Notes under the pieces: model-generated
What the model saw: only the letters and a program-made list of their open reading frames with translations
The model's database searches: none
Told to the model about the DNA's origin: nothing
Translations under genes and position numbers: made by a program
Shown: in pieces, positions 1-10,100 of the stretch
Position numbering within the stretch: position 1 is the stretch's first letter
Layout of the letters: each line of letters begins with the position of its first letter
Source: Luteibacter yeojuensis
GTDB lineage: Bacteria > Pseudomonadota > Gammaproteobacteria > Xanthomonadales > Rhodanobacteraceae
Direction of reading: 5' to 3'
Assembly (NCBI RefSeq): GCF_011742875.1
Contig: NZ_JAAQTL010000001.1
Coordinates: forward strand, 1,922,001 to 1,986,000
Length of the DNA stretch: 64,000 nt

Positions 1-2
1 AC

Positions 3-1403
3 AACCTGTCCGCCCATGCGCAGCTGTCGCCCGGCAACCAGCGCATGACGCTGCGGGCATCGCTCAACGACGGCGGTACGGTCGACGGCAACGTCTCCGT
101 CAGCGGTGCGCAGCAGGCCCTCGGCGGCAACGTGTCGCTGCACCTGAAGAACCTTTCCGTCATCGAACTGTTCACCGCCGAGCTGGCCGAGGTGAAGGGC
201 GTGCTCGACGCCAACTTCAACCTCGGCGGTACCGTCGCCTCGCCGGCCGTCACCGGCCAGGCCGTGGTCGGCGGCTTCGCCGCGGAAGTGCCGAGCGCCG
301 GACTGAAGCTGAAGGACGGCCGGATCGGCATCGACACCAGCGACGCGAAGAACTACCTCGTCGACGGCACGATCCGCTCCGGCGAGGGCACGTTGTCCAT
401 CAAGGGCACCGCGGCACTCGGCACGGGCGCGCAGATGCGCCTGGGCATCGAAGGCACGAAGTTCACGGCGGTGGATATTCCCGCCGCGAAGGCCGTGATC
501 TCGCCCCACCTCGCCATCGTGCAGGACGCCAAGGGCATGAACGTGAGCGGCAAGCTCGACGTCGACATGGCCGATATCGACGTCGAACGCCTCCCGGGTG
601 CGGGCGCGACGAAGGCCTCGCCGGACGTGGTCGTCGTCGACGACAAGCAGCGCGAGGCGGCGGAGGAATCCGCGCCGATCAGCGCCGACATCCGCGTCGA
701 CCTCGGCCAGAAGGTGCACCTCGTCGGCTTCGGCATCGACGGTCGCATCACTGGCCAGCTCGACGTGCGCGAGCGTCCGGGGCGCGCCACCACCGGTCAG
801 GGCCAGATCGGCGTCGACGGCACCTACAAGGCGTATGGACAGGACCTGCGCATCGAACAGGGCCAGCTGCTGTTTGCCAGCACACCGATCGACAATCCCG
901 GCCTCAACATTCGCGCGGCACGCACGCTCAACCCCAACGCCACCATCGACGAAGGCCAGAAAGTCGGCCTCTACGTTTCCGGTACGGCACGTCGCCCGAT
1001 CCTCACCGTGTTCTCGAATCCGGTGATGGAGCAGTCCGACGCCCTCTCCTATCTCGTCACCGGCAAGCCGCTGTCGCAGGTGAAAGGCGGCGAAGGCAAC
1101 ATGGTGGGCGCCGCCGCCCAGGCCCTCGGCTCGGCCGCCGGCGACCTGCTCGCGAAGAGCGTGGGCTCGAAGATCGGCGTGGACGACATTGGCGTCAGCA
1201 ACAACGACGCCCTGGGCGGCACCTCGGCCTTCACCGTGGGCAAATACCTCTCGCCGCGCCTCTACCTCAGCTACGGCGTCGGCCTCTTCGACCCCGGCCA
1301 GGTCATCACCCTGCGCTACCTGTTGAGTCGCCGATGGAATTTCGAGGCACAGAACGCGACGGATTTCAGCCGGGCCAGCTTGAACTACCGGCTGGAGCGG
1401 TAG
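3..1403 (+). CDS. tamB: TamB, translocation and assembly module subunit, C-terminal part (5' end cut by window)
   Basis: This is the last ~467 residues of a TamB/DUF490 protein. The frame is open from base 3, so the real start lies upstream of the window. TamB is an inner-membrane-anchored periplasmic protein. With the Omp85 protein TamA it helps insert outer-membrane proteins and move phospholipids to the outer membrane. The visible part has the repetitive beta-rich (beta-taco) pattern. It ends in the conserved DUF490 tail: an 'SDALSYLVTGKPL' stretch, a glycine/alanine-rich helix, 'SPRLYLSYGVGLFDP', and a C-terminal aromatic beta-strand. The stop is followed by a ~100-base gap before tilS. 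Identification is by family pattern; tamA would be expected just upstream. Confidence 0.9.
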   Translation, partial: NLSAHAQLSPGNQRMTLRASLNDGGTVDGNVSVSGAQQALGGNVSLHLKNLSVIELFTAELAEVKGVLDANFNLGGTVASPAVTGQAVVGGFAAEVPSAGLKLKDGRIGIDTSDAKNYLVDGTIRSGEGTLSIKGTAALGTGAQMRLGIEGTKFTAVDIPAAKAVISPHLAIVQDAKGMNVSGKLDVDMADIDVERLPGAGATKASPDVVVVDDKQREAAEESAPISADIRVDLGQKVHLVGFGIDGRITGQLDVRERPGRATTGQGQIGVDGTYKAYGQDLRIEQGQLLFASTPIDNPGLNIRAARTLNPNATIDEGQKVGLYVSGTARRPILTVFSNPVMEQSDALSYLVTGKPLSQVKGGEGNMVGAAAQALGSAAGDLLAKSVGSKIGVDDIGVSNNDALGGTSAFTVGKYLSPRLYLSYGVGLFDPGQVITLRYLLSRRWNFEAQNATDFSRASLNYRLER

Positions 1404-1504
1404 TCGTCGTCGCGCGCCGAAGGGAGCAACGCGGCGCGTTCCTGCAGGTACGGCCTCATGGGACGCGGTAAAGTACCTGCCGGGCCTATCTACCCGGAAG
1501 TGAA

Positions 1505-2788
1505 GTGAACCTCTCCGCCCACCTCGACAGCGCGCTTGACGAAGCCGGCGAGGCGTCGCTGGTCGTGGCCTACAGTGGCGGCCCCGATTCCACCGCCCTG
1601 CTGCATGCGCTCGCCACGCGCACACCGCGCCCGGCGCTCCGCGCGCTGCACGTGGACCACGGCCTGCACGCGGAAAGCGGTGTCTGGGCGCTGCATTGCC
1701 GGCGCTTCTGCGAGTCGCTGGCGGTTCCCTTCGAAGCGATCCGCGTCACCGTCGACCTCACTCGCGGCGAGGGTGTCGAGGCAGCCGCGCGGCGCGCGCG
1801 GCGTGCCGCCTTCGCCGCCGCGCTGAAACCAGGCGAACGGCTGGTCCTGGCCCACCATCGCGACGACCAGGTCGAGACCGTGCTGCTGAAGCTGCTGCGC
1901 GGCGCCGGGCCGGAAGGACTCGCCGGCATGCGCGCGTGGCGCCCGCTGGGCGCGGGCATGCTGTGGCGCCCCCTGCTCGACCTGCCGCGCACCGCCCTGC
2001 TCGACCACGTCGCCGAATTCGACCTCGATACCGTGCACGATCCATCCAACGACGACCCCCGCATCGCCCGCGGTTACCTTCGCGCCAGCGTCGTTCCCGC
2101 GCTGGCCTCGCAGTGGCCGCAGGCCGCGGTGAGCATTGCGCACAGCGCCCGTCTTTGCGCCGAGGCCGCGGACAGTCTTCGCGACGCGTGGATGGACGCC
2201 CTCGCCCTCCTCCGCGACGATCGCGACACCCTGGACGCCCCGGCCTGGCTCGCCCTTCCTCCCGCATGGCGGGTGCCGCTGCTGGACCACTGGCTGCACG
2301 CGGCCGGACTGTCCGCGCCGACCACCGCGCAGCGCGAAGCGCTCGAGCGGCAGGTGCGCGAAGCCGCGGCGGAGCGCCTGCCGCTGGTCGGCTGGGCCGA
2401 TACGGACGTGCGGGTCTGGCGCGGCCGCCTCTGGGCGATGCGCCGTCGCGCCGGCTTCGATGCCCACTGGTCGGCGCCGTGGCGCGGCGAGCCACTCGAC
2501 CTGCCGGGCGGTGGAACGCTGTCGCTCGACGGTGCCCGCCTGGACTCCGCCCTGACCGTGCGCTACCGCCAGGGTGGCGAAGCCCTGCGGCCACACGGCG
2601 ACCGGCACACGCGCGAGCTTCGGGATCTGTTCCAGCAAGCGGCGGTACCGCCCTGGGAGCGCCCGCGCATCCCCCTCGTGGAAGCCGGCGGCCGCCTCCT
2701 CGCCGTGGCCGACAAGTGGCTGAGCGACGAGGGGAAATCGCTGTTCGCCACGGCCGGCGGAAGCCCGGTGTGGCATCGCGACGATTGA
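1505..2788 (+). CDS. tilS: tRNA(Ile)-lysidine synthase TilS
   Basis: TilS attaches lysine to C34 of the CAU-anticodon tRNA-Ile, using ATP, so that it reads AUA. The N-terminus carries the PP-loop ATP-binding motif SGGPDS at residues 24-29. An 'HVDHGLH' motif follows near residue 50 and 'HHRDDQVET' near 117. The C-terminal third contains the TilS C-terminal domain ('LTVRYRQGGEALRPHG', 'LFQQ..VPPWERPRIPL'). The length, 427 residues, is normal for the family. The start is GTG at 1505; no in-frame ATG lies close by and homology begins immediately after it. The gene stands alone between tamB and xseB. A cytoplasmic, essential function is expected. Confidence 0.95.
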   Translation: MNLSAHLDSALDEAGEASLVVAYSGGPDSTALLHALATRTPRPALRALHVDHGLHAESGVWALHCRRFCESLAVPFEAIRVTVDLTRGEGVEAAARRARRAAFAAALKPGERLVLAHHRDDQVETVLLKLLRGAGPEGLAGMRAWRPLGAGMLWRPLLDLPRTALLDHVAEFDLDTVHDPSNDDPRIARGYLRASVVPALASQWPQAAVSIAHSARLCAEAADSLRDAWMDALALLRDDRDTLDAPAWLALPPAWRVPLLDHWLHAAGLSAPTTAQREALERQVREAAAERLPLVGWADTDVRVWRGRLWAMRRRAGFDAHWSAPWRGEPLDLPGGGTLSLDGARLDSALTVRYRQGGEALRPHGDRHTRELRDLFQQAAVPPWERPRIPLVEAGGRLLAVADKWLSDEGKSLFATAGGSPVWHRDD

Positions 2789-2820
2789 TTGAAACGGCCG
2801 TGTGAGCTAGTTTTGCGGCC

Positions 2821-3081
2821 ATGCCGAAGTCCTCCGACACCCCCGCGCCCGCATCGTCGATCGCCGAATTCGAGCACTCGCTGGACGAGCTCGAGCAGCT
2901 GGTGACGCGCATGGAAGGCGGGGAACTCAGCCTCGACGATTCGCTGAAGTCGTTCGAGCGCGGCATCGGCCTTTACCGGCACTGCCAGACGGCACTGGAG
3001 CAGGCGGAATTGCGCGTGCGCCTGTTGCTCGACCCCGAAGCCCCCGATACCGCCGAACCCTTTGACTCCCGCATCGACTGA
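2821..3081 (+). CDS. xseB: Exodeoxyribonuclease VII small subunit
   Basis: This 86-residue XseB homologue binds along the XseA nuclease subunit in exonuclease VII, which degrades single-stranded DNA to oligonucleotides. The family signature is visible: '[27 protein letters not shown]' followed by '[19 protein letters not shown]', an all-helical pattern. Its 3' end overlaps the ispA start by 20 bases, the usual xseB-ispA pairing and a sign of translational coupling. xseA is not in the window. Confidence 0.93.
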   Translation: MPKSSDTPAPASSIAEFEHSLDELEQLVTRMEGGELSLDDSLKSFERGIGLYRHCQTALEQAELRVRLLLDPEAPDTAEPFDSRID

Positions 3082-3964
3082 CCTGCCGGCGCCGCTGAAG
3101 GCGCTGGTCGGCCGGGCGGACGACGCGCTCGCGCGCGTCCTTCCCGGCGAAGACCTGCCGCCCACCGACCTGCATCGCGCCATGCGCTATGCCGTTCTCG
3201 GCGGCGGCAAGCGCCTGCGTCCATTGTTCGTTTACGCCGCCGGTCACGCGCTCGGCTGCGACGGGCCGGTGCTCGACGCGCCGGCCTGCGCGGTGGAGAT
3301 CATCCACGCCTACTCGCTTGTGCATGACGACCTCCCTGCCATGGACGACGACGCGCTTCGCCGCGGTCGACCCACCTGCCACATCGTGTTCGGCGAGGCC
3401 ATGGCGATCCTGGCCGGCGATGCCTTGCAGGCGCTGGCCTTCGAGATCCTGGCCACGGCGCCGGGCGAGGACGATGCACGGCAGCGCATCGCCATGCTGC
3501 GCGCCCTCGGCGCGGCCTGCGGCGCCGAGGGCATGGCCGGCGGCCAGGCCTTCGACCTCGCGGGCGTCGGCCGCAAGCTCTCGCTGGACGAACTGGAGCG
3601 GATGCACGCCTACAAGACCGGCGCGCTCATCCGCGCGTCCGTCCGGCTGGGTGCGCTGGCCGCGGGCTGTACCGATGCGGACATGCTCGAGCGCCTGGAC
3701 CGCTACGCTCATGCCGTGGGCCTGGCCTTCCAGGTCCGCGACGACATCCTCGACGTCGAAGGCGAATCCGCGGTGATCGGCAAGACGGCCGGCAAGGACG
3801 CCGCCGCCGACAAGCCGACCTTCCCCTCCCTCCTCGGCCTGGACGCATCAAGAGACCGGCTCGCGACCCTGGTGGACGAGGCCCTCGAAGCCATCGCGCC
3901 GCTGGGTGGGCACGGCGAGTGGCTCGCCGAACTGGCGCGCTATTCAGCGCGGCGCGGACACTGA
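3062..3964 (+). CDS. ispA: Farnesyl diphosphate synthase (polyprenyl synthetase)
   Basis: This is a head-to-tail prenyltransferase of 300 residues. It condenses IPP with DMAPP/GPP to make farnesyl diphosphate for undecaprenyl phosphate, quinones and heme O. The first aspartate-rich motif is 'DDLPAMDDD' (residues 89-97), followed by 'RRGRPTCH'. The second is 'RDDILD' in the last quarter. 'GGGKRLRP' near residue 47 binds diphosphate. The start used is TTG at 3062, inside xseB, because the normal N-terminus begins there. The dxs gene that often follows ispA is absent: a repeat element and a terminator come next. Confidence 0.95.
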   Translation: MTPASTDLPAPLKALVGRADDALARVLPGEDLPPTDLHRAMRYAVLGGGKRLRPLFVYAAGHALGCDGPVLDAPACAVEIIHAYSLVHDDLPAMDDDALRRGRPTCHIVFGEAMAILAGDALQALAFEILATAPGEDDARQRIAMLRALGAACGAEGMAGGQAFDLAGVGRKLSLDELERMHAYKTGALIRASVRLGALAAGCTDADMLERLDRYAHAVGLAFQVRDDILDVEGESAVIGKTAGKDAAADKPTFPSLLGLDASRDRLATLVDEALEAIAPLGGHGEWLAELARYSARRGH

Positions 3965-3976
3965 CACCGCACTGTT

Positions 3977-4056
3977 CTGTAGGAGCCGCTATAGCGGCGA
4001 GAGAAATCTTGCCAGGGTGTCGCGAGGTTTCCTCGCCGCTATAGCGGCTCCTACAG
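3977..4056. repeat. REP/BIME-like palindromic repeat, copy 1
   Basis: Two inverted copies of CTGTAGGAGCCGCTATAGCG enclose about 30 bases of spacer. Each arm also contains its own 14-bp palindrome, GCCGCTATAGCGGC. The element lies in the convergent gap between ispA and the DUF4870 gene. No transposase is linked to it. Confidence 0.85.
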
Positions 4057-4090
4057 TTAAATGAGGCGAAATGCCCGATCGCGGCGGACG

Positions 4091-4120
4091 AAAAAGAAAA
4101 GGCCCGCCGAAGCGGGCCTT
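4091..4120 (-). terminator. Rho-independent terminator after the DUF4870 gene
   Basis: A 9-bp GC-rich stem, AAGGCCCGC / GCGGGCCTT (4099-4107 and 4112-4120), has a 4-base loop. Read on the minus strand, the stem is followed by a T-rich run (complement of the A-rich 4091-4100). It sits just past the stop of the minus-strand gene and may also end ispA transcripts less efficiently. Confidence 0.8.
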
Positions 4121-4141
4121 CCTGCCCGTGAATCAACCGCC

Positions 4142-4543
4142 TCAGGCGATCAGGCGCAGCGTGAACGGATAACGATAGCTGCCGTTCGAACTCGTCTTGA
4201 CCGCCGCGATGATGCAGAACACCAGGTTGAACAGCCACAGCAGCGGCGTGAGGAACGCGCCGATGATGACGAAGGCGAGGATCCAGCAGACCACGTAGCC
4301 GATGAGCACGGTGATCTGGAAATTCAGGGCTTCCTTCGCCTCGCCGACGAGATAGGACTTGTCGGCGCGATCCTTGTGCACCAGCCACACGATGAGCGGG
4401 ACGATGATGCTGAAGATGATCCCCGAGAGATGGGTCAGCATCGCGATGTTCTTGTCGTCGGTGTTCACCACGGGCCCACTGGGCTCGTACGGCGGCGGTG
4501 ACGGCGGGGGCGACGGCGGAATCTGGTCGGACGGCGTGCTCAT
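4142..4543 (-). CDS. DUF4870 family small membrane protein
   Basis: This 133-residue protein has a proline-rich N-terminal tail ('PPSPPPSPPPYEP', residues ~9-21), then three hydrophobic segments. The DUF4870 pattern is 'IAMLTHLSGIIF...PLIVWLV.KD', then 'VGEAKEALNFQITV', then 'LWLFNLVFCIIAAVKTSSN'. It is an inner-membrane protein whose biochemical role is not known. The start at 4543 gives the usual family N-terminus; the open frame continues upstream into pmbA sequence without homology. The gene lies between two copies of the palindromic repeat and ends at a good terminator. Confidence 0.88.
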   Translation of the reverse strand: MSTPSDQIPPSPPPSPPPYEPSGPVVNTDDKNIAMLTHLSGIIFSIIVPLIVWLVHKDRADKSYLVGEAKEALNFQITVLIGYVVCWILAFVIIGAFLTPLLWLFNLVFCIIAAVKTSSNGSYRYPFTLRLIA

Positions 4544-4647
4544 GGTAGTACTCCGTGGACGATGTCGGCACCCACTCTCCCGTGCGTCCGGGTCTGTGTC
4601 AAGCCGACGTTCGGCACGGGGGCGACCGGCCGCGAGGAGACCCGTTC

Positions 4648-4727
4648 CTGTAGGAGCCGCTATAGCGGCGAGAGCAATCCTGCCGCGATATCGCGAGGTT
4701 TCCTCGCCGCTATCGCGGGCTCCTACA
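4648..4727. repeat. REP/BIME-like palindromic repeat, copy 2 (one arm degenerate)
   Basis: The left arm is intact (CTGTAGGAGCCGCTATAGCG). The right arm reads CTCGCCGCTATCGCGGGCTC, so it has diverged. It lies between the DUF4870 start and the pmbA stop, only ~13 bases from the latter, so it may shape the 3' end of the pmbA transcript. Confidence 0.8.
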
Positions 4728-4740
4728 AAGGACGCCAGGG

Positions 4741-6090
4741 TCATTCCCCGGCGATGGTCATCTTCTCCACCAGCCAGGAGCCGGTGAGAATATGCGAGCG
4801 GTGATCGACATCCGCGCCCACGGCGACCAGATTCGCATACATGTCGCGCAGGTTCGCGGCGATGGTGATCTCCTCGACCGGATACGCGATCCTGCCGTTT
4901 TCCACCCAGAAACCCGACGCCCCGCGCGAGTAATCGCCGGTAACGATCGACACGCCCTGCCCCATCACCTCGGTGACCAGCAGGCCGGTGCCGAGCTTGC
5001 GCAGCATGCCCTCGAAATCGTCGTCGCCGGTCTTCACGTAGAGGTTGTGCACGCCGCCGGCATTGCCGGTGGACGACAGGCCGAGCTTGCGCGCGGAATA
5101 GCTGCCCAGGATATAGCGCTGGAGGACACCGTCCACGACCAGCGGCGCATCCATGGTGGCCACGCCCTCCGCGTCGAAGACGGAGGAACCGAGGCCGCGC
5201 GGCACCAGCGGCTTCTCGTCGATGCGGAACCAGGACGGCAGGATCTGCTTGCCCGCATGGTCGACCAGGAAACTGGAGCGCCGATAGAGCGAACCCCCGC
5301 TCACCGCGCCCAGGAGGTGGCCGAGCAGCGAGCGCGACACTTCGGGCGCGAACAGCACCGGCGCCTGGCGCGTGCCGAGGCGACGTGCGCCCAGGCGCGA
5401 CAGCGTGCGCTCGGCGGCCTTCCGGCCGATCTCGCCCGCGTCCATGAAGTCGCCGGCGCGGCGAACGCTGTCGTACCAGTAGTCGCGCTGCATGCCCTCG
5501 TCGTCGCCGGCGATCAGCGCGACCGACAGCGAATGCCGGGTACCGCGTTCGCGGCCGAGGAAGCCGTGCGAATTGGCGTAGACGGAGAGGCTCTGGCCCA
5601 CATTGACGCTCGAACCGTCGGAATTCGTGATGCCGGCGATGGCGCGGCCGGCATCCTCGATCTCCTGGCCCAGCGCAATGGCAGCGTCCACGTCCAGGTC
5701 CCACGGATGCCAGAGGTCGAGGTCCGGGAAATCCGTAGCCATGCGCTCCGCGTCGGCGAGGCCCGAGGCCGGGTCTTCCTCGGTGAAGCGCGCGATGGCG
5801 CAGGCCTGCTCGATGGTGGCCTGGATCGAATCGGGGTTGAGGTCGGCCGTGCTCGCCGAGCCCTTGCGCCGGCCGAAATACACGGTGAGCGCGAAACCGC
5901 GGTCGCGGGTGTGCTCCACCGTCTCCACCTCGCCCAGGCGGACGTTCACGTTCAGGCCCACGTCGATGCTGGCCGACACCTCCGCCTGGCTGGCCCCCGC
6001 GGCGCGGGCGCGCCGGATCGTGTCCTCGGCCAGTCCGGCGAGGCGATCGAGGTCCTGGTGGCTGGTATCGGGGGTCGCAACTTGGCTCAC
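4741..6090 (-). CDS. pmbA: PmbA/TldE, metalloprotease-like subunit
   Basis: PmbA (TldE) is the non-catalytic half of the TldD/TldE heterodimer. In E. coli the dimer removes the leader of microcin B17 and degrades unfolded peptides and the CcdA antitoxin. The protein is 449 residues, normal for the family. It has the N-terminal 'SASIDVGLNVNVRLGEVETVEHTRDRG' pattern and a C-terminal 'NGRIAYPVEEITIAANL..MYANLVAVGADVD..S..LTGSWLVEKMTIAGE' pattern. As expected for TldE it has no HExxxH motif. Its partner tldD is in the same window at 17,899-19,338. It is divergent from the DUF1653 gene. Confidence 0.94.
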   Translation of the reverse strand: MSQVATPDTSHQDLDRLAGLAEDTIRRARAAGASQAEVSASIDVGLNVNVRLGEVETVEHTRDRGFALTVYFGRRKGSASTADLNPDSIQATIEQACAIARFTEEDPASGLADAERMATDFPDLDLWHPWDLDVDAAIALGQEIEDAGRAIAGITNSDGSSVNVGQSLSVYANSHGFLGRERGTRHSLSVALIAGDDEGMQRDYWYDSVRRAGDFMDAGEIGRKAAERTLSRLGARRLGTRQAPVLFAPEVSRSLLGHLLGAVSGGSLYRRSSFLVDHAGKQILPSWFRIDEKPLVPRGLGSSVFDAEGVATMDAPLVVDGVLQRYILGSYSARKLGLSSTGNAGGVHNLYVKTGDDDFEGMLRKLGTGLLVTEVMGQGVSIVTGDYSRGASGFWVENGRIAYPVEEITIAANLRDMYANLVAVGADVDHRSHILTGSWLVEKMTIAGE

Positions 6091-6210
6091 GTGGGCGTCC
6101 TGGGGGCTGGGCGGTTAGAATAGGGGGCCGTGCGCGGCCATTCCCATCAGATGGGGCCGCGTCGCCCGATAAAAAGCAACGCACCGTACATGGTGCCATG
6201 GAATTCCCGT

Positions 6211-6459
6211 ATGAGCGTCCGTGTCGGCTACTACCGCCACTTCAAGGGCATGCCTTACCGCGTGCTCGGGACCGCCCTGCACAGCGAAACGATGGAGGAG
6301 CTGGTGATCTACCAGGACCTCTACGACCAGCGTCGCCTGTGGGTCCGCCCCGCCACCATGTTCGCCGAAACCGTCGAACGCGACGGCACCACCGTCCCGC
6401 GCTTCGCGTTCGAACGCGAGGCCGACGATTTCCAGTCCATCACGGATGCCATGCCATGA
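6211..6459 (+). CDS. DUF1653 domain-containing protein
   Basis: This 82-residue protein matches the DUF1653 pattern: 'GYYRHFKGMPYRVLGTALHSETMEELVIYQ' followed by 'LWVRPATMF.ETV', and an RF near the end. Function is unknown; the fold is a small beta-barrel. The ATG at 6211 gives the family N-terminus. The longer frame from 6130 has no matching sequence. The stop overlaps the darP start in an ATGA arrangement (6456-6459), so the two genes are probably translationally coupled. Confidence 0.9.
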   Translation: MSVRVGYYRHFKGMPYRVLGTALHSETMEELVIYQDLYDQRRLWVRPATMFAETVERDGTTVPRFAFEREADDFQSITDAMP

Positions 6460-6995
6460 AGCCTTTCGACGACCGCCCGCACGACGAGGAAGAAGAGGAC
6501 TTCGGCCCCAGTCGCAGCGAGAAACGGCGCAACGCGCTCGACATCCTGAAGCTGGCGGGACAGCTCATGGAACTGCCGCCCAGCCGCATTCCGAAGCTGA
6601 ACCTGCCCGAGGACATCGTCGAGGAAATCGGTCGCACGCGTAAGATCACGGCGCACATCGCGCGCAAGCGCCAGCTCGCCTATCTCGCCAAGCAGATGCG
6701 CCGGCACGGCGACGAAGCCTTCGCCGATGCGCGCGCGGAACTGGGCGAGGACCGCGACCGCCAGCGCCAGGAAGCCGCGCACATGCACCGCCTCGAGGCG
6801 GCGCGCGAGAAGCTGCTGGAAGGCGGCGACGAGGCGCTGGGCGAACTGTTCGACCGCCACCCGGACCTCGACCGCCAGCACCTGCGTTCGCTGGTGCGCC
6901 AGGCGAAGGCCGAGCGCGAGGGCGGCAAGCCGCCGCATGCGTTCCGCGAGATCTACCGGATACTGAAGGAACTCGACGCTTCGTCCCCGGAATAA
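6456..6995 (+). CDS. darP: Dual-action ribosomal maturation protein DarP (YjgA/DUF615)
   Basis: This 179-residue YjgA homologue binds late 50S precursors and aids peptidyl-transferase-centre maturation in E. coli. The family pattern is clear: 'RSEKRRNALDILKLAGQLMELPPSRIPKLNLPEDIVEEI', then 'QLAYLAKQMR', and a C-terminal 'HLRSLVRQAKAER..GKPPHAFREIYRILKEL'. The N-terminus is strongly acidic. The start is fixed by the ATGA overlap with the DUF1653 gene. In E. coli yjgA lies next to pmbA; here pmbA is the divergent neighbour one gene away. Confidence 0.93.
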   Translation: MKPFDDRPHDEEEEDFGPSRSEKRRNALDILKLAGQLMELPPSRIPKLNLPEDIVEEIGRTRKITAHIARKRQLAYLAKQMRRHGDEAFADARAELGEDRDRQRQEAAHMHRLEAAREKLLEGGDEALGELFDRHPDLDRQHLRSLVRQAKAEREGGKPPHAFREIYRILKELDASSPE

Positions 6996-7002
6996 CGCTG
7001 CG

Positions 7003-7082
7003 CTGTAGGAGCCGCCATGGCGGCGAGGAAACCTGGCGACGGCCTCGCAAGATGGCTCTCGCCGCCATGGCGGCTCCCACAC
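7003..7082. repeat. REP/BIME-like palindromic repeat, copy 3
   Basis: Inverted arms CTGTAGGAGCCGCCATGGCG ... GCCGCCATGGCGGCTCCCAC. The central palindrome here is GCCGCCATGGCGGC instead of the CTATAG form, and both arms carry the same change, so the pairing is preserved. It lies in the convergent gap after darP. Confidence 0.83.
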
Positions 7083-7090
7083 AAAGCAAA

Positions 7091-7120
7091 AAAGGGCGGT
7101 GGATCGCTCCACCGCCCTTT
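7091..7120. terminator. Bidirectional rho-independent terminator between darP and the GH2-GH64 gene
   Basis: A perfect 13-bp stem, AAAGGGCGGTGGA / TCCACCGCCCTTT, has a TCGC loop (7104-7107). It is flanked by an A-run on the left (7087-7093) and a T-rich run on the right. It can terminate in both directions and sits between two convergent genes. Confidence 0.9.
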
Positions 7121-7142
7121 CTTTTGCCTTACTGCCTGCGGC

Positions 7143-10100
7143 TTACCAGCCGATCCCGAGTTCGAGATGTTCCGGCTGCGTCTCGATCAAGGTCGAGCTC
7201 TGGTCGGAAACATCGTCGTACGCGAAGCCGTACGCCTTGCCGTTCACGCCGTGCAGGTGCCAGAAGCGCGAATAGTAGTTCGCCGGCGACTGCGTGTAGA
7301 ACGAACCCGGATCCTTCCACAGGCTCGTGTCTTCCATCACGTGACGGTTGAATGCCGCGCAGATCTGGGCCTCGAGCTGGCCCTCCACACCCCACGGATC
7401 GTTCGAGCGGGCGAGGTTGCCCTTGCCTTCGAGCACGTCCTGCGTACTGGGCTTGTTCACCTTGAACAGCATGCCTTCCGGCTCGCCCTGTTCATGCGTC
7501 TCGGCCCAGTTGGTGTGGATGAAGGTCAGCACGCCGTCGACCACGGTGCCTTCGAACTGCTTGTTGCCGATCGTCATCTCCAGCACGTGGCCCTGGTAAT
7601 ACGCCCACGACTGGTCGATGTAATCGTCGAAGTAGTGCTCCTGCGGCTTGCCGGCGTCGAACGCGGCCTTGCCCGGTGCCAGGATCCGGATCGGATCGGC
7701 CTCGGTGAGCTGGAACTCCGCCGGGACCTCCTGGTTGTACTGGGCGAAGATCTGCGCACGCGTCTGCGTGATGCCCGACGATTCGTGCCTGGTCTTGTCG
7801 CCGCCATACACATCGAGCGACAACGGGATCGAGAACTGGTCGACCTGCGTCGTGTTGATGAAGATGGCGTTGTCGTTCCAGGTGAACTCGTACCAGTCGT
7901 AGGCCACGCCGATGTTCGGGTCGGTGGCATTGAGCGGGTTGGGGCCCGCGAAGCCGATCGAACCGTCGGCGGCCTTCAGGATCTTGATGTACATCGGTTC
8001 GCCGACCGAGACGAAGATCCGGCCCGAATCGAGCTTCGGCAGCTTGAGCAGCTTGGCCTGCGCGAGCGTGAAGAAGTAGTTCGGGTAGTTCTGGCCGTTC
8101 TTGGTCAGGTGGCCCGGGCCGTCGTTGTCCGCTTCCGATGCGGCGGTCACCGTGCCGTCCGGCTTGACCCACGAGAACACCTGCGTGACCGGGTCACGGC
8201 CGATGACGGCAACGAAGATCTGGTCGTCGCGCCACTTGCCGTTCGTCGTGTTGCGCAGCTGCGTACCGATGAAGCCCGGATACGTCGTGTAATCGAAGCC
8301 CTGCGACGGATCGTTCGCCTGCGGATCCTCGGGCGGCGTCGTGCCGTCGTTGGCGTCCGCGGCGTACACGCCCATCTCCCACAGCGAATAGCCGTAGGGG
8401 CTGGAGCGCTTGATGCCGCTCATCCGCACGTACTGCGCCGAGATCGCCGGGAAGGTGACCGTTTCCACCCCACCCTGGCTGTTCTCGTTGTCGTAGGCGA
8501 GGTTCCAGGTCCTGCCATCGGTGGACACTTCGATGCGGTAGGCGAGCGCATGCGCGTTCTCCCACGACAACACCACCTTTCCGATCGTCTTCACCGCGCC
8601 CAGGTCGACCTGGATCCACTGGTCGTCCGTGAAGCCCGAGGACCAGCGCGTGCCGGCGTCGCCGTCGTTCACGTTTTCCGGCTTGAACGCCACCGGATTC
8701 TCGCTGTCCGACGCCAGCACCGTGCGGTGCAGGGCCAGGTTCCCCGTGGCGGGCACGGTCGCATCCGGCTGCGGCGGAAGCTGTGGCTGCGTCTGCGCGG
8801 GCTGGTCGGTGACAGGCTGCTGCGGCTGGGTGGCCGTCGCGGCATACACCTCGAACTCGAACATGGAATTGCCGTAGCCGGTATTGCGCCTGGTGCTGTT
8901 CATGCGCACGAACCGCGCGGTCTGCGCCGCGAAGGCCTGCGTATCCACACCGCCCTTGCCCGCGACCGGCCCCTTCACGGTGTTCCAGTGCGTGCCGTCG
9001 TCCGAGGTGTCGATCGTGTACTCGGCGGACGAGGCGTTCTCCCAGCGCATGATCACATGGTCGAAGGTCTTCGGCGTACCGAAGTCCACGACCAGGTCGG
9101 CCGGATCGATGCCCGGAGCCGAACTCCAGCGGGTATCGAAGTTGCCGTCGATGGCCGCGGACGGGCTGAGGTCGCCGCGTTCCGGATCCACCGACGACGA
9201 GGCGGTGGCGCCGATGGCGATGTTCACGCCACCGTTGCCGTCGCCCGGCGTGCCGGGGCTGGGCGGATTCCCGCCGCCGTTGTCGCCACCGTTGTCGCCA
9301 TCGCCGTTACCCGGCTGCTGCACCGGCACGGTGCCGAAGACGGGGTCGAAGCCGTCGGTGGAGTTGTCGACCGCCAGCATGACGTCGTCGCTGGTCGTCG
9401 AAAGCCCCTGGGCACTGATCGCCTTCACGCGCAGGCGCGCACCGTTGTTCGCCGCGACGAGGGCCGGCGTGGCATAGGTGCCGTCCGCGGTGCTGGACAG
9501 GAACGACTCGACATCGCCACCGTCGGCGTCCTTGGTCACGTCGTACCAGTTGTAGCTGAGCGGACCGACGCCCGTCGCCTCCACGGTGAAGTGGGCGGAA
9601 CGGCCTACGCCCGCCTTCTGGCTGGTGGGCTGCGCGGTGATCAGCGGAGCGATCGCCTTCGTACCCTTCACACACAGCACGTGGCCCGGATTGTTCTCCG
9701 CCACCTCGCGGGTCTTCAGGCCGAGCGAGTTCACCTGGAAGGCGAACTGGTTGTCGGTCGGGTCCTGACCCTCGGTCCAGGTGGTCCATGCACCCGGGAA
9801 CGCCGCCGTCGAATAGTTCTGACCGCTGATGGCCAGGGCTTCGTCGACGGTCGGGAGGCGCATGCCGTCCTTCGCGCATTCGGCGATCGCCTTCGACTGG
9901 GTGAACTGGGCGCCCTGGTCGCTGAAGCCGCGCTGGGTACGATCCCATTGCAGGCCGCTCAGGGTGTCGGTCACGAGCGTGGAGCCGGTGACGGTCGTGT
10001 AACGATCCGTGACCGCGCAGCAACCGGCCGAGTCATACACCTCGAACTCATAGAGCGAATAACCGTAGTCGGTCGCACGCTTGATGCCCTGCATGCGCAC

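Noticed and set aside
4544..6199. A ~550-residue N-terminal extension of the DUF4870 protein
   Set aside because: It runs through a repeat element and an alternative frame of pmbA; only the last 133 residues match the family.
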